64,000 bases of DNA from NCBI GenBank assembly GCA_012744435.1, contig JAAYCA010000036.1, positions 1 through 64,000 of the forward strand, written 5' to 3'. Within the stretch, counting starts at the first letter, position 1. Every line of letters begins with the position of its first letter. This DNA is from Bacteroidales bacterium. GTDB lineage: Bacteria > Bacteroidota > Bacteroidia > Bacteroidales > UBA932. This document shows positions 1 through 7,774 of the stretch, one piece after another. The notes beneath the pieces are model-generated. The model was given only the letters and a program-made list of their open reading frames with translations, searched no databases and was not told the origin of the DNA. The position numbers were made by a program, and so were the translations under genes.

Positions 1-680
1 ACCTCTCCAAGCTCGGAAAGCCTACGGACCCGACCGAGTGGGGCATGACGCCGCAGACGGTCAACGCCTACTACAACCCCACCACCAACGAGATCTGCTT
101 CCCGGCCGGCATCCTGCAGCCGCCGTTCTTCAACCCGGATGCGGACGACGCCGTCAACTATGGCGCCATCGGCGTAGTGATCGGCCATGAGATGACCCAT
201 GGTTTCGACGACCAGGGCAGCCTGTTCGACAAGGACGGCAACATGAACAACTGGTGGACCGAAGCGGACCGCGCCGCCTTCGTGGAGAAGACCCACGTCC
301 TCGTGGACCAGTTCAATGAGGTGGAGATCCTGCCGGGCGTGAAAGCCAACGGCGAACTGACCCTCGGCGAGAACATTGCCGACCACGGCGGCGTGAGCGT
401 GGCCTGGACGGCCCTGCACAACGCCCTCGGCGGAGCGGAGCCCAAGCCCGTCGACGGTTTCAGCGCCGCGCAGCGCTTCTTCCTCGGCTACGCCCGCGTC
501 TGGGCGCAGAACATCACCGACGAGGAGCGTGCCCGCCTGACCAAGCTTGACGTCCACTCGCTGGGCGACAACCGCGTGAACGTGACCCTGCGCAACTTCG
601 GCCAGTTCTTCGATGCTTTCGGCATCCAGGAGGGCGATCCGATGTGGCGCCCGGAGAGCGAGCGCGTCCATATCTGGTAA
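1..680 (+). CDS. M13-family zinc endopeptidase, C-terminal part (5' end outside window)
   Basis: Carboxy-terminal part of a zinc endopeptidase of the M13 (neprilysin/PepO) family; the frame is open from base 3 and the start lies before the window. The zinc site HEMTH (about bases 186-200) is followed by FDDQGS, and the third zinc ligand lies in GENIADHGG about 60 residues later. The end, PMWRPESERVHIW, is the usual conserved tail. Bacteroidetes members are normally near 670-690 residues and exported, so about the last third is visible. It presumably cleaves peptides in the periplasm or outside the cell. The next gene starts 6 bases downstream on the same strand, suggesting cotranscription. 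Confidence 0.93.
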   Translation, partial: LSKLGKPTDPTEWGMTPQTVNAYYNPTTNEICFPAGILQPPFFNPDADDAVNYGAIGVVIGHEMTHGFDDQGSLFDKDGNMNNWWTEADRAAFVEKTHVLVDQFNEVEILPGVKANGELTLGENIADHGGVSVAWTALHNALGGAEPKPVDGFSAAQRFFLGYARVWAQNITDEERARLTKLDVHSLGDNRVNVTLRNFGQFFDAFGIQEGDPMWRPESERVHIW

Positions 681-686
681 ATACCC

Positions 687-1847
687 ATGAGGGCGGAGGG
701 CTTCATAGCAAGACGCCTGCGTGTCAAGGAAAAGATGGCTGTCGTCGCGATAGCCATCTCTTTCCTTGTCATGATCGTTGCCGTCGCCATTTCCGCGGGA
801 TTCCGCCGGGAGATCCGGGGCGGCGTGGCCGCGGTCACGGGCGATGTCCTGCTGACGAACGCCACCGCCGACCTGACCGGGGGCTCGGACCCCGTGGACA
901 CAGCCCCTTCCTATCTGTCCGAACTGTCAGCCGCTCCCGGCGTGGAGCGCATCGAACCGGTCATTTATTGCGCCGGCATCCTCCAGCTGGGTGACGACAT
1001 CCACGGGGTGCTCTTCAAGGGCACGGCCGCAGACACCGCTTCGCTCGGCGTGCGCATTCCCGCATCGCTCGCGGAGCGTTTCGGCCTCGCCCCGGGCGAC
1101 GACCTGACCGCATGGTTCATCGGCGACAAGGTCAAGATCCGCAAGTGGCACATCCTGTCCGTTTACGAGAGCGCGATGTCCACGGAAGAGGGCGAACTGC
1201 TCTACGTCCCCATCGAAGACCTGCGACGCTTACGGGAATGGGACGCCGGCCAGGCCTCCCTCCTGGAGGTGACGCTGTCCGGACGCTACCGGAGCCGCAG
1301 GGGGCTTGAAACGGTCACCCAGGACCTGGGCTGGCGCGCCACCCTTAACGCCAAGGACGACGAGGAGCCGCTGCGCGCCGTTGCCGCCACGGAGCGTTTC
1401 GCCCAGCTGTTCGACTGGCTGGACCTGATCGACTATAACGTCTATGCCATCCTGCTGCTGATGACCGTCGTTGCCGCTTTCAACATGATCTCGGGCCTGC
1501 TGATCCTGCTGTTCCGGCATATCAGCACCATCGGCACCCTGAAGACCCTCGGGATGGGCAACCGCGCCGTCGCCGGGGTCTTCCTGCGGGTGGGCGCCCG
1601 CACCGCCGCCATCGGCATGGCCGCAGGCAACCTCCTCGCCCTGCTGTTCTGCCTGATCCAGGGCAGCACGCACCTGATCCGGCTCAATCCGGAAAACTAT
1701 TTCGTCTCCTTCGTGCCGGTGCACGTCAACCTGCCGGCCATCCTGCTGGCGGACGCCGCAGCTTTCGCAGGCATCCTGCTGCTTTTACTCATCCCCACGC
1801 TCTTCATCTCCCGCGTCGATCCGGCCGAGACGGTGAAGACGGAATAA
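687..1847 (+). CDS. ABC transporter permease, FtsX/LolC-LolE type
   Basis: 386 residues with the layout of the FtsX/MacB-type permease half of lipoprotein-releasing or mechanotransmission ABC systems. There is one amino-terminal membrane segment (about residues 17-38), a periplasmic core of about 200 residues, then three membrane segments near residues 250-275, 305-325 and 350-375. The start FIARRL resembles LolC/LolE proteins, and the third loop holds the usual ISTIGTLKTLGM segment. The first membrane segment and core fit a LolE-like role in moving lipoproteins from the inner membrane, but FtsX-like families are hard to tell apart and no ATPase gene adjoins it. It lies 6 bases after the peptidase gene and 7 before the lipoprotein gene. 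Confidence 0.85.
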   Translation: MRAEGFIARRLRVKEKMAVVAIAISFLVMIVAVAISAGFRREIRGGVAAVTGDVLLTNATADLTGGSDPVDTAPSYLSELSAAPGVERIEPVIYCAGILQLGDDIHGVLFKGTAADTASLGVRIPASLAERFGLAPGDDLTAWFIGDKVKIRKWHILSVYESAMSTEEGELLYVPIEDLRRLREWDAGQASLLEVTLSGRYRSRRGLETVTQDLGWRATLNAKDDEEPLRAVAATERFAQLFDWLDLIDYNVYAILLLMTVVAAFNMISGLLILLFRHISTIGTLKTLGMGNRAVAGVFLRVGARTAAIGMAAGNLLALLFCLIQGSTHLIRLNPENYFVSFVPVHVNLPAILLADAAAFAGILLLLLIPTLFISRVDPAETVKTE

Positions 1848-1854
1848 AACGACA

Positions 1855-3093
1855 ATGACAAGTATGAAAAGATTGTTCCTCATTCTGGCAGCCTGCACGA
1901 TGGTGGCGACCGGCTGCAAAGGCGGCAGCAAGAGCGCCGCATCCGGAGAAGCCGCCGGGGAAGCCGAAACCATGGAAACCGCCACCGGAACGAAGGCAAC
2001 CCCCGCCGATGAAGGTTTTACCTTCGATGAACTGTTCAAGATCTTCTCCTGCTTCGGCGACAACATCATGAGCGAGGTCTTCGCCCCGCAGCGCATCAAG
2101 GACGGCATCAAGGACGAACTCCGTTCGACGCACGACACCGCCGAGGAGTTCCTCGGGCCCATCAACTGGCTCGTCTATGACATGCCCGACGGGGACTGCT
2201 ACAACGGTTTCCATATGGCGTGCTATCGCTACAAGGCGGACGGCCACGTGCTCGTGGCCCTGCTCGAAAGCGGTGGCTGCGACGTCTCGTCGGTCAAGTA
2301 CATCCGCTTCTATGAATACGATCCGGCGCAAGGCAACGCCCACGAGGTGCAGAGCCCCTTCAACCCGGCTCCGCAGCGGGACGATTTCGAGGACATGGTC
2401 CGCCTCGCCGGTGCGGACGTCCAGGCGCTCCGGGACGCCATGAAGGCCGGCTCGTACAATTATTCCTTCCGCCCGGAAGGCGTGACCGTCAGCATCAACG
2501 ACCCGATGGACTACGACGAGCAGGTCTTCCACGGCGACCTGTGCGTGGACTATCTTTGGAACGGCTCCGAATTCGTGCGCAACGAGGACTACCGCTACGC
2601 CTGCATCCAGCCGGACGGCTTCGGCAACATCAGGATCGGCGAGCCCGCCCCGGACTTCCATTTCGACTATGACCCCATCGGCTACGGCGTCAACTATTCG
2701 CAGGGCGGCGACCTCTGGATCATAACGCTCGGGGAGCTCGACGTGCTGCAGGTCCAGATGGAGTACGGGAAGGTCTATTCCGTGGAGACCTGGTCACCGA
2801 AGTACTGCGTGTCCACCAATGTCTATGACCCGGGCAGCGGCAAGGTGCAGCCTTACGTGGGCGGCCGCATCAACGACTGCATCGTCATCGACGAGACAAC
2901 GCCGGTCACGATGCTGATGGACGGCACCATCCAGATCGTGGTCGAAGCCTGGGGCGGCAAGGTCGCCTTCCGCACCTCCCAGGATGCCCTCGTGACGCCG
3001 GTACAGCCGTCGATGGACGGCCCCCAGACGCTCGACAACCCGAAGTTCAAGCCCGGCGCCAAGATCGAGTCGATCCTGGTCTGGCGGGACTAG
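1855..3093 (+). CDS. Putative lipoprotein of unknown function
   Basis: 412 residues. The start MKRLFLILAACTMVATGC is a lipoprotein signal with Cys as the predicted lipidation site, followed by a Gly/Ser/Ala/Glu-rich linker to about residue 45. The rest is a soluble, aromatic and acidic domain rich in beta-strand-like patches; I recognise no family. The Met at 1864 also fits the signal peptide and may be the true start. It follows the FtsX-type permease by 7 bases, so it could be a client or partner of that transporter, but this is context only. It converges with the NUDIX gene with only 3 bases between the stop codons and no visible terminator. Confidence 0.75.
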   Translation: MTSMKRLFLILAACTMVATGCKGGSKSAASGEAAGEAETMETATGTKATPADEGFTFDELFKIFSCFGDNIMSEVFAPQRIKDGIKDELRSTHDTAEEFLGPINWLVYDMPDGDCYNGFHMACYRYKADGHVLVALLESGGCDVSSVKYIRFYEYDPAQGNAHEVQSPFNPAPQRDDFEDMVRLAGADVQALRDAMKAGSYNYSFRPEGVTVSINDPMDYDEQVFHGDLCVDYLWNGSEFVRNEDYRYACIQPDGFGNIRIGEPAPDFHFDYDPIGYGVNYSQGGDLWIITLGELDVLQVQMEYGKVYSVETWSPKYCVSTNVYDPGSGKVQPYVGGRINDCIVIDETTPVTMLMDGTIQIVVEAWGGKVAFRTSQDALVTPVQPSMDGPQTLDNPKFKPGAKIESILVWRD

Positions 3094-3096
3094 GCG

Positions 3097-3708
3097 CTAT
3101 ACTTTCGCTTCGCGGAAGACCTCCTGGATGGAGGGGTAGGTGTTCTTGAGGTAAGGCGGCAGGCTGGAACGGGCGACCCAGGCGGCGCGGGTGATGTCCT
3201 CTTCGCGCTGCGGGGTCAGGTTCACCGGGTCGGTGTAGAGCATGTCGTACCACCAGGTGTGCTTGAGGTGCCAGATGCCGTCCCGCAGGTAGCAGTGGTC
3301 CGTGACGCAGATCAGGTCCCGGAGTTCCAGCTGGTCCACGCCGGTCTCTTCCTGCACTTCGCGCAGGGCCGTGACCGAGATGTCCTCTCCCTCCTCCCGG
3401 TGGCCTTTCGGCAGGTCCCACAGACCGCTGCGCTGGATCAGGAGGTAATCGCCGCGCCGGTTGGACACCAGGCCGCCGGCGGCGTCCACTTCGCGGAATT
3501 CCGCGCACACGCGGCGGTACATCCAGGCCGTGTTGTCCGTCGGGATATAGATGCGGGAAAGGGATTCGGATGCTTCGAACATCGCCACGAGGGTGTGGAT
3601 ATTGATACTCTCCCCGAAATGGAATTCGACGGCGTTGGGATCCGAGAGAGCCTGTTCGTCGGGACTGCAGATGATGATGCAGCGTTTTTCGAAGTATATC
3701 TTATGCAT
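3097..3708 (-). CDS. NUDIX hydrolase
   Basis: 203 residues from the ATG at 3708 (MHKIYFEKR). A NUDIX box is complete in the middle of the protein: G, five residues, E, seven residues, then REVQEETGV, which binds the divalent metal and splits a nucleoside-diphosphate-linked substrate. About 80 residues precede the NUDIX fold and do not match a motif I can name. The substrate cannot be read from the sequence; Bacteroidetes carry several such genes, some for 8-oxo-dGTP-like or ADP-ribose compounds. A longer reading to 3741 exists but overlaps the promoter element and lacks conserved character. It is transcribed divergently from the START-like gene. Confidence 0.88.
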   Translation of the reverse strand: MHKIYFEKRCIIICSPDEQALSDPNAVEFHFGESINIHTLVAMFEASESLSRIYIPTDNTAWMYRRVCAEFREVDAAGGLVSNRRGDYLLIQRSGLWDLPKGHREEGEDISVTALREVQEETGVDQLELRDLICVTDHCYLRDGIWHLKHTWWYDMLYTDPVNLTPQREEDITRAAWVARSSLPPYLKNTYPSIQEVFREAKV

Positions 3709-3719
3709 CGGAATTTTGC

Positions 3720-3727
3720 TATCTTTG
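3720..3727 (+). promoter_or_regulatory. -7 promoter element for the START-like gene
   Basis: TATCTTTG matches TAnnTTTG exactly and lies 35 bases before the ATG at 3763. No clear -33 element accompanies it. It sits back to back with the minus-strand element at 3739-3746, so the two genes would be divergently transcribed from overlapping control DNA. Confidence 0.42.
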
Positions 3728-3738
3728 CGGTGCCGACA

Positions 3739-3746
3739 CAAATGTA
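3739..3746 (-). promoter_or_regulatory. -7 promoter element for the NUDIX gene
   Basis: On the minus strand this reads TACATTTG, an exact match to the Bacteroidetes -7 consensus TAnnTTTG, 30 bases before the NUDIX start codon. I see no good -33 TTTG at the usual 19-21 base distance. Confidence 0.42.
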
Positions 3747-3762
3747 ATCATTTTCCTTGACT

Positions 3763-4206
3763 ATGACAGCACATTATACCAGCAAGCACGGCCAGGTGGC
3801 CAAGCGGCCCGAGGAGTTGTACATGGCCTTCACGGACCTGCGCAATTTCGCGCAGATGATTCCCACGGACAAGGTCCAGGCCGAGTTCCAGGCGGACTAT
3901 GACCACCTGACGGTCACGGTCCAGGGATTCCGCATCGGGGTCCGCGTGGACGAGCGCCAGCCCTACCGGCTCATCCGTCTGGGCAGCAGCGAGTCGCCGG
4001 TGGAGTTTGTGGGCGTGCTGCATTTCGAGCCGTCCCCGATTCCGGGGCGGACCGAATTCTGGATCGACCTGGACGCCAATCTCAATTTCATGATGAAGAC
4101 CATGCTGGGCAGCAAGCTGCAGCAGGCGATCGACAAGATGGTGGACGGTCTCGTGGATGCATCCGAGGGCCGCATGCCGCAGATGCCGGACGATTTGCGC
4201 GGATGA
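3763..4206 (+). CDS. START-like (SRPBCC superfamily) small protein
   Basis: 147 residues from the ATG at 3763; a TTG two codons upstream is possible but less likely. The pattern of strand, charged helix and a final long helix (about residues 105-135, with MMKTMLGSKLQQAIDKMVDG) resembles the SRPBCC/START-like fold, which binds hydrophobic ligands in a deep cavity. Proteins of this size and appearance are common in Bacteroidetes and have no assigned function. There is no signal peptide, so it should be cytoplasmic. The gene overlaps the start of rsmF (ATGATGG at its stop), which suggests translational coupling. Confidence 0.7.
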   Translation: MTAHYTSKHGQVAKRPEELYMAFTDLRNFAQMIPTDKVQAEFQADYDHLTVTVQGFRIGVRVDERQPYRLIRLGSSESPVEFVGVLHFEPSPIPGRTEFWIDLDANLNFMMKTMLGSKLQQAIDKMVDGLVDASEGRMPQMPDDLRG

Positions 4207-5618
4207 TGGAGGAGGCGTCGGTCGCGGTTCGGCTGAATCCGTTCAAGGGGCTGGCAGGGCCGGATGGCGCGCCGGTCCCCTGGTCGCCTTATGGCCGCAT
4301 TCTCTCCGAACGCCCCGTCTTCACTCTCGATCCCCTCTTCCACGCCGGCTGTTACTACGTCCAGGACTCCTCCGCCATGTTCGTCGGACATCTCTTCCGG
4401 CAACTGCTGTCATTGGCAGACAGAAGTGAGCCCCTGCAAAACTTCGCTTCGCTCATCCCCCCCACTGCTTCGCAGCGGGTCCCCCCCGTTCACGAGGCCA
4501 CGGGCGGCCACGGTTTTGCCGAGGCCACTTCCGTCTGCCAACCCATCACCGGCGGTCCCGTAGCGGAGATGGCGACTGTCTCCGAAAACCGTAGCCACCC
4601 TCGGCTCCGTAAGAGGGAGGGGCCCGCCGACAAAGTCGGTGGGAGGGGTCCGGCGCAGCCGGACGTTTTCGGAGGCAGGTCGCCGCGCAGCGAAGGGCAG
4701 CCGGTGATTCGGGTGCTGGACCTGTGCGCTGCTCCTGGTGGAAAAACGACCGACCTGGCGGCGTCGCTGCGGGAGGCGTTCGGAGACGGGTTCGTGCTGG
4801 TGGCGAACGAGGTGATGAAGGCGCGCGTGGGGGTACTGGACGACAATGTGGCACGCTGGGGCGACCCGAACGTGGTCGTGACGGGCGTGGATCCGGCGGC
4901 GTTCGCCAGCCTGGCGGGCTGGTTCGACGTCATCGTCGCCGATGTGCCCTGCAGCGGCGAGGGGATGTTCCGCAAGGATCCCCGTGCCCGCGAAGAATGG
5001 AGCCCCGCCGTGGTGGAGCTGTGCGCGGCCCGGCAGCGGCGCATCCTGGCGGACGTATGGCCGGCACTGCGCGAGGGAGGTTTCCTGCTTTACAGCACCT
5101 GCACCTATGAAGCGGCCGAGAACGATGACAACCTCGCCTGGGCGGCGTCCGAACTGGGCGGGGAGATCCTGCCGCCCTCGGCGGAATTCGAAGAATACGG
5201 CGTGCGGCGCACCCCGCACGGACATCTGCTGGAGGCGGGGGTCGTGCCGGGCGAGGGACAATGGGCCGGAGTGCTGCGCAAGACCGCCCCGCAGGCCGTC
5301 GCGAAGAAGGCGGACCCGGCATCGCTCCACCCGCTCCGCAGCGGCCTGCACAAAGGGGAGCGGAACGGAAAGGATTTCATCCCCGATGCGGACTACGCTT
5401 TGAGCATAAAATTTGATAGGAATGCCTATCCGGCCGTGGACGTGGACCGGCAGACGGCCCTGCGCTATCTCCACCGGGATGCGCTCGCGCTGCCGCAGGC
5501 CGCCCCGGGCTATAATGTGATCACCTACCTGGGCCACCCTTTGGGGTTTGTCAAGAACATCGGGTCCCGATGCAACAACCTCCTCCCGAAGGGCCGCCGG
5601 ATTTTGATGAACGTATGA
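4203..5618 (+). CDS. rsmF: 16S rRNA (cytosine-C5) methyltransferase, RsmF/NOP2-Sun family, interrupted in frame by a palindromic repeat
   Basis: 471 residues. It would use S-adenosylmethionine to methylate C5 of a cytosine in 16S rRNA. SAM-binding motif I is VLDLCAAPGGKTT (about residues 173-185), motif IV DVPCSGEGMF carries one conserved Cys, and motif VI LYSTCTYEAAEND carries the catalytic Cys. The C-terminal RsmF-type domain is present to the end (GFVKNIGSRCNNLLPKGRR). Two oddities stand out. The first 25-30 residues of the family are missing; the start enters directly at VRLNPFKG. About 80 residues (79-158), between the VQDSSAMFVGH segment and motif I, are encoded by the repeat at 4439-4676. 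All motifs are intact, so activity is plausible. The stop overlaps the next start (ATGA). Confidence 0.9.
   Translation: MMEEASVAVRLNPFKGLAGPDGAPVPWSPYGRILSERPVFTLDPLFHAGCYYVQDSSAMFVGHLFRQLLSLADRSEPLQNFASLIPPTASQRVPPVHEATGGHGFAEATSVCQPITGGPVAEMATVSENRSHPRLRKREGPADKVGGRGPAQPDVFGGRSPRSEGQPVIRVLDLCAAPGGKTTDLAASLREAFGDGFVLVANEVMKARVGVLDDNVARWGDPNVVVTGVDPAAFASLAGWFDVIVADVPCSGEGMFRKDPRAREEWSPAVVELCAARQRRILADVWPALREGGFLLYSTCTYEAAENDDNLAWAASELGGEILPPSAEFEEYGVRRTPHGHLLEAGVVPGEGQWAGVLRKTAPQAVAKKADPASLHPLRSGLHKGERNGKDFIPDADYALSIKFDRNAYPAVDVDRQTALRYLHRDALALPQAAPGYNVITYLGHPLGFVKNIGSRCNNLLPKGRRILMNV
4439..4676 (+). repeat. Palindromic repeat, copy A, inside rsmF
   Basis: 238 bases inserted in frame in rsmF. 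The left arm (4439-4516) matches dnaX copy B at 77 of 78 bases. The first 40 bases of the right arm (4588-4627) match exactly. The spacer between them (4517-4587) is unrelated to that of copy B. The left arm, reverse-complemented, aligns with the right arm over about 60 bases at roughly three quarters identity, so the whole element is a large imperfect palindrome. Hairpins: 4462-4478, 4624-4642 (CCGCCGAC, AAA, GTCGGTGG) and 4648-4664 (GTCCGGC, GCA, GCCGGAC). Both strands are open across it. It resembles a REP/BIME pair or the Rickettsia palindromic elements that insert into genes; no transposase is encoded. Confidence 0.88.
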
Positions 5619-6454
5619 TGAAGAAACTGATACTCACGATCGCGACGATCTCCTTCTGTGCCGCCGCTGCGGCCCAGACCACAGCCGAAGACTATCTCGC
5701 CCGCCTCGAACGCCTGGTCCGCGCGGTGGGTCCCGCCGGTGTCGGCGTGGAGACCCTGCTCGACCGCTGGGAAGAGGACTTCCCGGACGACCAGGCCGTA
5801 CACGCGGCCCGCTTCAATTACCATTTCCAGAAGTCACAGCGCACGGAAATGGTGGCCAAGGGGACGCAGCGCCGCTTCCTGGGCAATCCGCCCGCGCTCA
5901 CGCTCAAGGACGCCGACGGGCAGGATGTCAATTATTTCGAGGAGACCTTCTTCGACGAGGCGGTCTTCGCCGAGGCGATCAAGGTGCTCGACCGGCAGCT
6001 CGCCCTCCATCCCGACGAACTGAGTTTCCACCTCCTGAAGATTTCGGCGCTCGCCGCCTACGAGAAGGAGAGCCCGGACATGGCGGCCGCCGAACTCAAG
6101 GCACTCATCGAGCGGCAGGCGTCCGCCCGCCCGGCCTGGACCTTCAACGGGGAGCCGGCGGAGGCGGAGACCTTCCAGCAGGCGGTCGGGGAATGTTGCT
6201 ACGTTTTCTTCCAGACCGGCACCCCTTCGGGCTACGAGTATTTCCGCGAGGTCTCCGAGCGGATGAACAAGCTTTTCCCCAAGAATCCCGTCTTCCTGGA
6301 CAACCTCGGCTCCTATCAGCTGGTGGTCAAGGAGAATGACAAACAAGCCGCAAAATACTACAAGAAGGCGCTCAAGCTCGACCCGGACGACTACGCCGCC
6401 ACGACCAATCTCCAGATCATCGAACGGAGAAAGGCCCAGGCCAAGAAAAAATAG
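5615..6454 (+). CDS. Exported TPR-like protein
   Basis: 279 residues beginning MMKKLILTIATISF, a signal peptide ending near AAAAAQ. The start is one base inside the rsmF stop region (ATGA), implying coupled translation; the longer reading from 5570 has no leader character. The body is helical. The last 60 residues hold a clear tetratricopeptide unit (NLGSYQLV...KAAKYYKKALKLDPDDYAA) and a lysine-rich tail. Earlier helices (about residues 130-160, HPDELSFHLLKISALAAYEK) look like degenerate repeats. It is likely a periplasmic scaffold; its partner is unknown. Coupling to an rRNA methyltransferase gene probably reflects operon packing rather than shared function. Confidence 0.78.
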   Translation: MMKKLILTIATISFCAAAAAQTTAEDYLARLERLVRAVGPAGVGVETLLDRWEEDFPDDQAVHAARFNYHFQKSQRTEMVAKGTQRRFLGNPPALTLKDADGQDVNYFEETFFDEAVFAEAIKVLDRQLALHPDELSFHLLKISALAAYEKESPDMAAAELKALIERQASARPAWTFNGEPAEAETFQQAVGECCYVFFQTGTPSGYEYFREVSERMNKLFPKNPVFLDNLGSYQLVVKENDKQAAKYYKKALKLDPDDYAATTNLQIIERRKAQAKKK

Positions 6455-6518
6455 CGCATGCGGCTGAAACTTTTTGCCCATCTCCTCCGTATATGAATTG
6501 TTTGTCACTACGGAACGC

Positions 6519-7589
6519 ATGAAACTCTCTCAATTCGATTTCGAACTCCCCCAGGAGAAAATAGCCACGGAACTGATGCCCGAAGTGAACGGGCACGTGC
6601 AGTGGCGCGACGAGTGCAAGCTGATGGTCCTCCACAAGGACAGCGGCGAGATCGAGCACCGTCAGTTCAAGGACATCATCGATTATTTCGGCAAGGGCGA
6701 CCGCTTCGTGCTCAACGACACGAAGGTCTTCCCGGCCAAGCTCTTCGGCAAGAAGGAGAAGACCGGCGCCGACATCATGGTCTTCCTGCTGCGCGAACTC
6801 AACAGGGAGCAGCGCCTGTGGGACGTGATCGTGGATCCCGCCCGCAAGATCCGCATCGGCAACAAGCTGTACTTCGGTGAAGACGAGAGCATGGTGGCGG
6901 AGGTCATCGACAATACGACCTCCCGCGGCCGCACCCTCCGCTTCCTGTATGACGGACCGTACGAGGAGTTCAAGGCGGCCCTGTTCGCCCTCGGACAGAC
7001 GCCCGTGCCGGAATGGGTAAAACAGACTCCGACCGAGCGCGACATCGAAGAATTCCAGACCATCTTCGCCAGCAACGAAGGCGCCGTGTCCGCTCCCGCA
7101 GCCGGTCTGCACTTCAGCCGTGAGCTGCTCAACCGGATGATTCTCAAGGATATCGAGAAGACTTTCATCACCGTCCACATGGGCATCGGGCATTTCCGCA
7201 CCGTCGATGTGGAAGACCTCTCCAAGCACCGCATGGACGGCGAGCGCTTCATCATCAGCCCGCAGGCAGCCGATGAGATCAACGGCACCAAGCGGTCCGG
7301 ACACAGGATCTGCGCCGTGGGCGTGACCGTAATCCGCGCACTGGAGACGTACGTGACCACGGACCACGAAGTCCGGGCCAACGACAGCTGGACCAACAAG
7401 TTCATCTTCCCGCCCTACGAGTTCTCCGTCCCTGACGCCATCGTGTCCAATTTCCATCTGCCGGAATCCACGATGCTGATGTCGGTGGCCGCCTTCGGTG
7501 GCTACGAGAAAGTCATGAACGCCTATCAGAGCGCATTGGACAACGATTACCGTTTCGGTCCCTACGGCGACGCGCTGCTGATCGTTTAG
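6519..7589 (+). CDS. queA: S-adenosylmethionine:tRNA ribosyltransferase-isomerase
   Basis: 356 residues from the ATG at 6519 (MKLSQFDFELP). QueA transfers and isomerises the ribose of S-adenosylmethionine onto preQ1 at the wobble base of GUN tRNAs, giving epoxyqueuosine. Family hallmarks are the N-terminal FDFELPQEKIA, FVLNDTKVFPAKLFG (about residues 63-78), SAPAAGLHFS (about 195) and the C-terminal NFHLPESTMLMSVAAF. The length is typical. An upstream reading to 6474 adds 15 unconserved residues. It follows the TPR gene after 64 bases in which I find no exact promoter element. A 77-base palindrome lies 12 bases after the stop. Confidence 0.96.
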   Translation: MKLSQFDFELPQEKIATELMPEVNGHVQWRDECKLMVLHKDSGEIEHRQFKDIIDYFGKGDRFVLNDTKVFPAKLFGKKEKTGADIMVFLLRELNREQRLWDVIVDPARKIRIGNKLYFGEDESMVAEVIDNTTSRGRTLRFLYDGPYEEFKAALFALGQTPVPEWVKQTPTERDIEEFQTIFASNEGAVSAPAAGLHFSRELLNRMILKDIEKTFITVHMGIGHFRTVDVEDLSKHRMDGERFIISPQAADEINGTKRSGHRICAVGVTVIRALETYVTTDHEVRANDSWTNKFIFPPYEFSVPDAIVSNFHLPESTMLMSVAAFGGYEKVMNAYQSALDNDYRFGPYGDALLIV

Positions 7590-7601
7590 TCCCGGCTGCA
7601 G

Positions 7602-7678
7602 CCGGAACGGCAACGGTCCCCCGGAAGCTGAAGAATAAACCCTTCGGAAAAAGCTTTCGGGGGACCGTTGCGTTCCGG
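7602..7678. repeat. 77-base intergenic palindrome between queA and dprA
   Basis: Arms at 7602-7629 and 7652-7678 pair over about 27 bases with one bulge and one mismatch (for example CAACGGTCCCCCGGAAGCT against AGCTTTCGGGGGACCGTTG), around a 22-base loop. Neither side is followed by a T-run, so it is a weak candidate for an ordinary intrinsic terminator. The arms are longer than a terminator needs. It may be a dispersed repeat or a strong mRNA 3' hairpin protecting queA transcripts. Confidence 0.7.
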
Positions 7679-7718
7679 ACCCTCCGACGAAAATAATCCG
7701 GAAATGTTATACGATCCG

Positions 7719-7751
7719 CTTGTCGTTTTCAGCCGGATTGTATTATTTTTG
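7719..7751 (+). promoter_or_regulatory. Promoter of dprA
   Basis: CTTG (7719-7722) is followed after 21 bases by TATTTTTG (7744-7751), fitting the Bacteroidetes -33/-7 pattern. The predicted transcript would begin about 20 bases before the dprA ATG at 7775. Confidence 0.68.
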
Positions 7752-7774
7752 CCCAGAACTTGAAACGATGAAAA

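Noticed and set aside
4410..5537. A minus-strand gene sharing a peptide with a frame opposite dnaX
   Set aside because: The shared peptide only reflects the repeat being open on both strands; outside the repeat the two frames have nothing in common.
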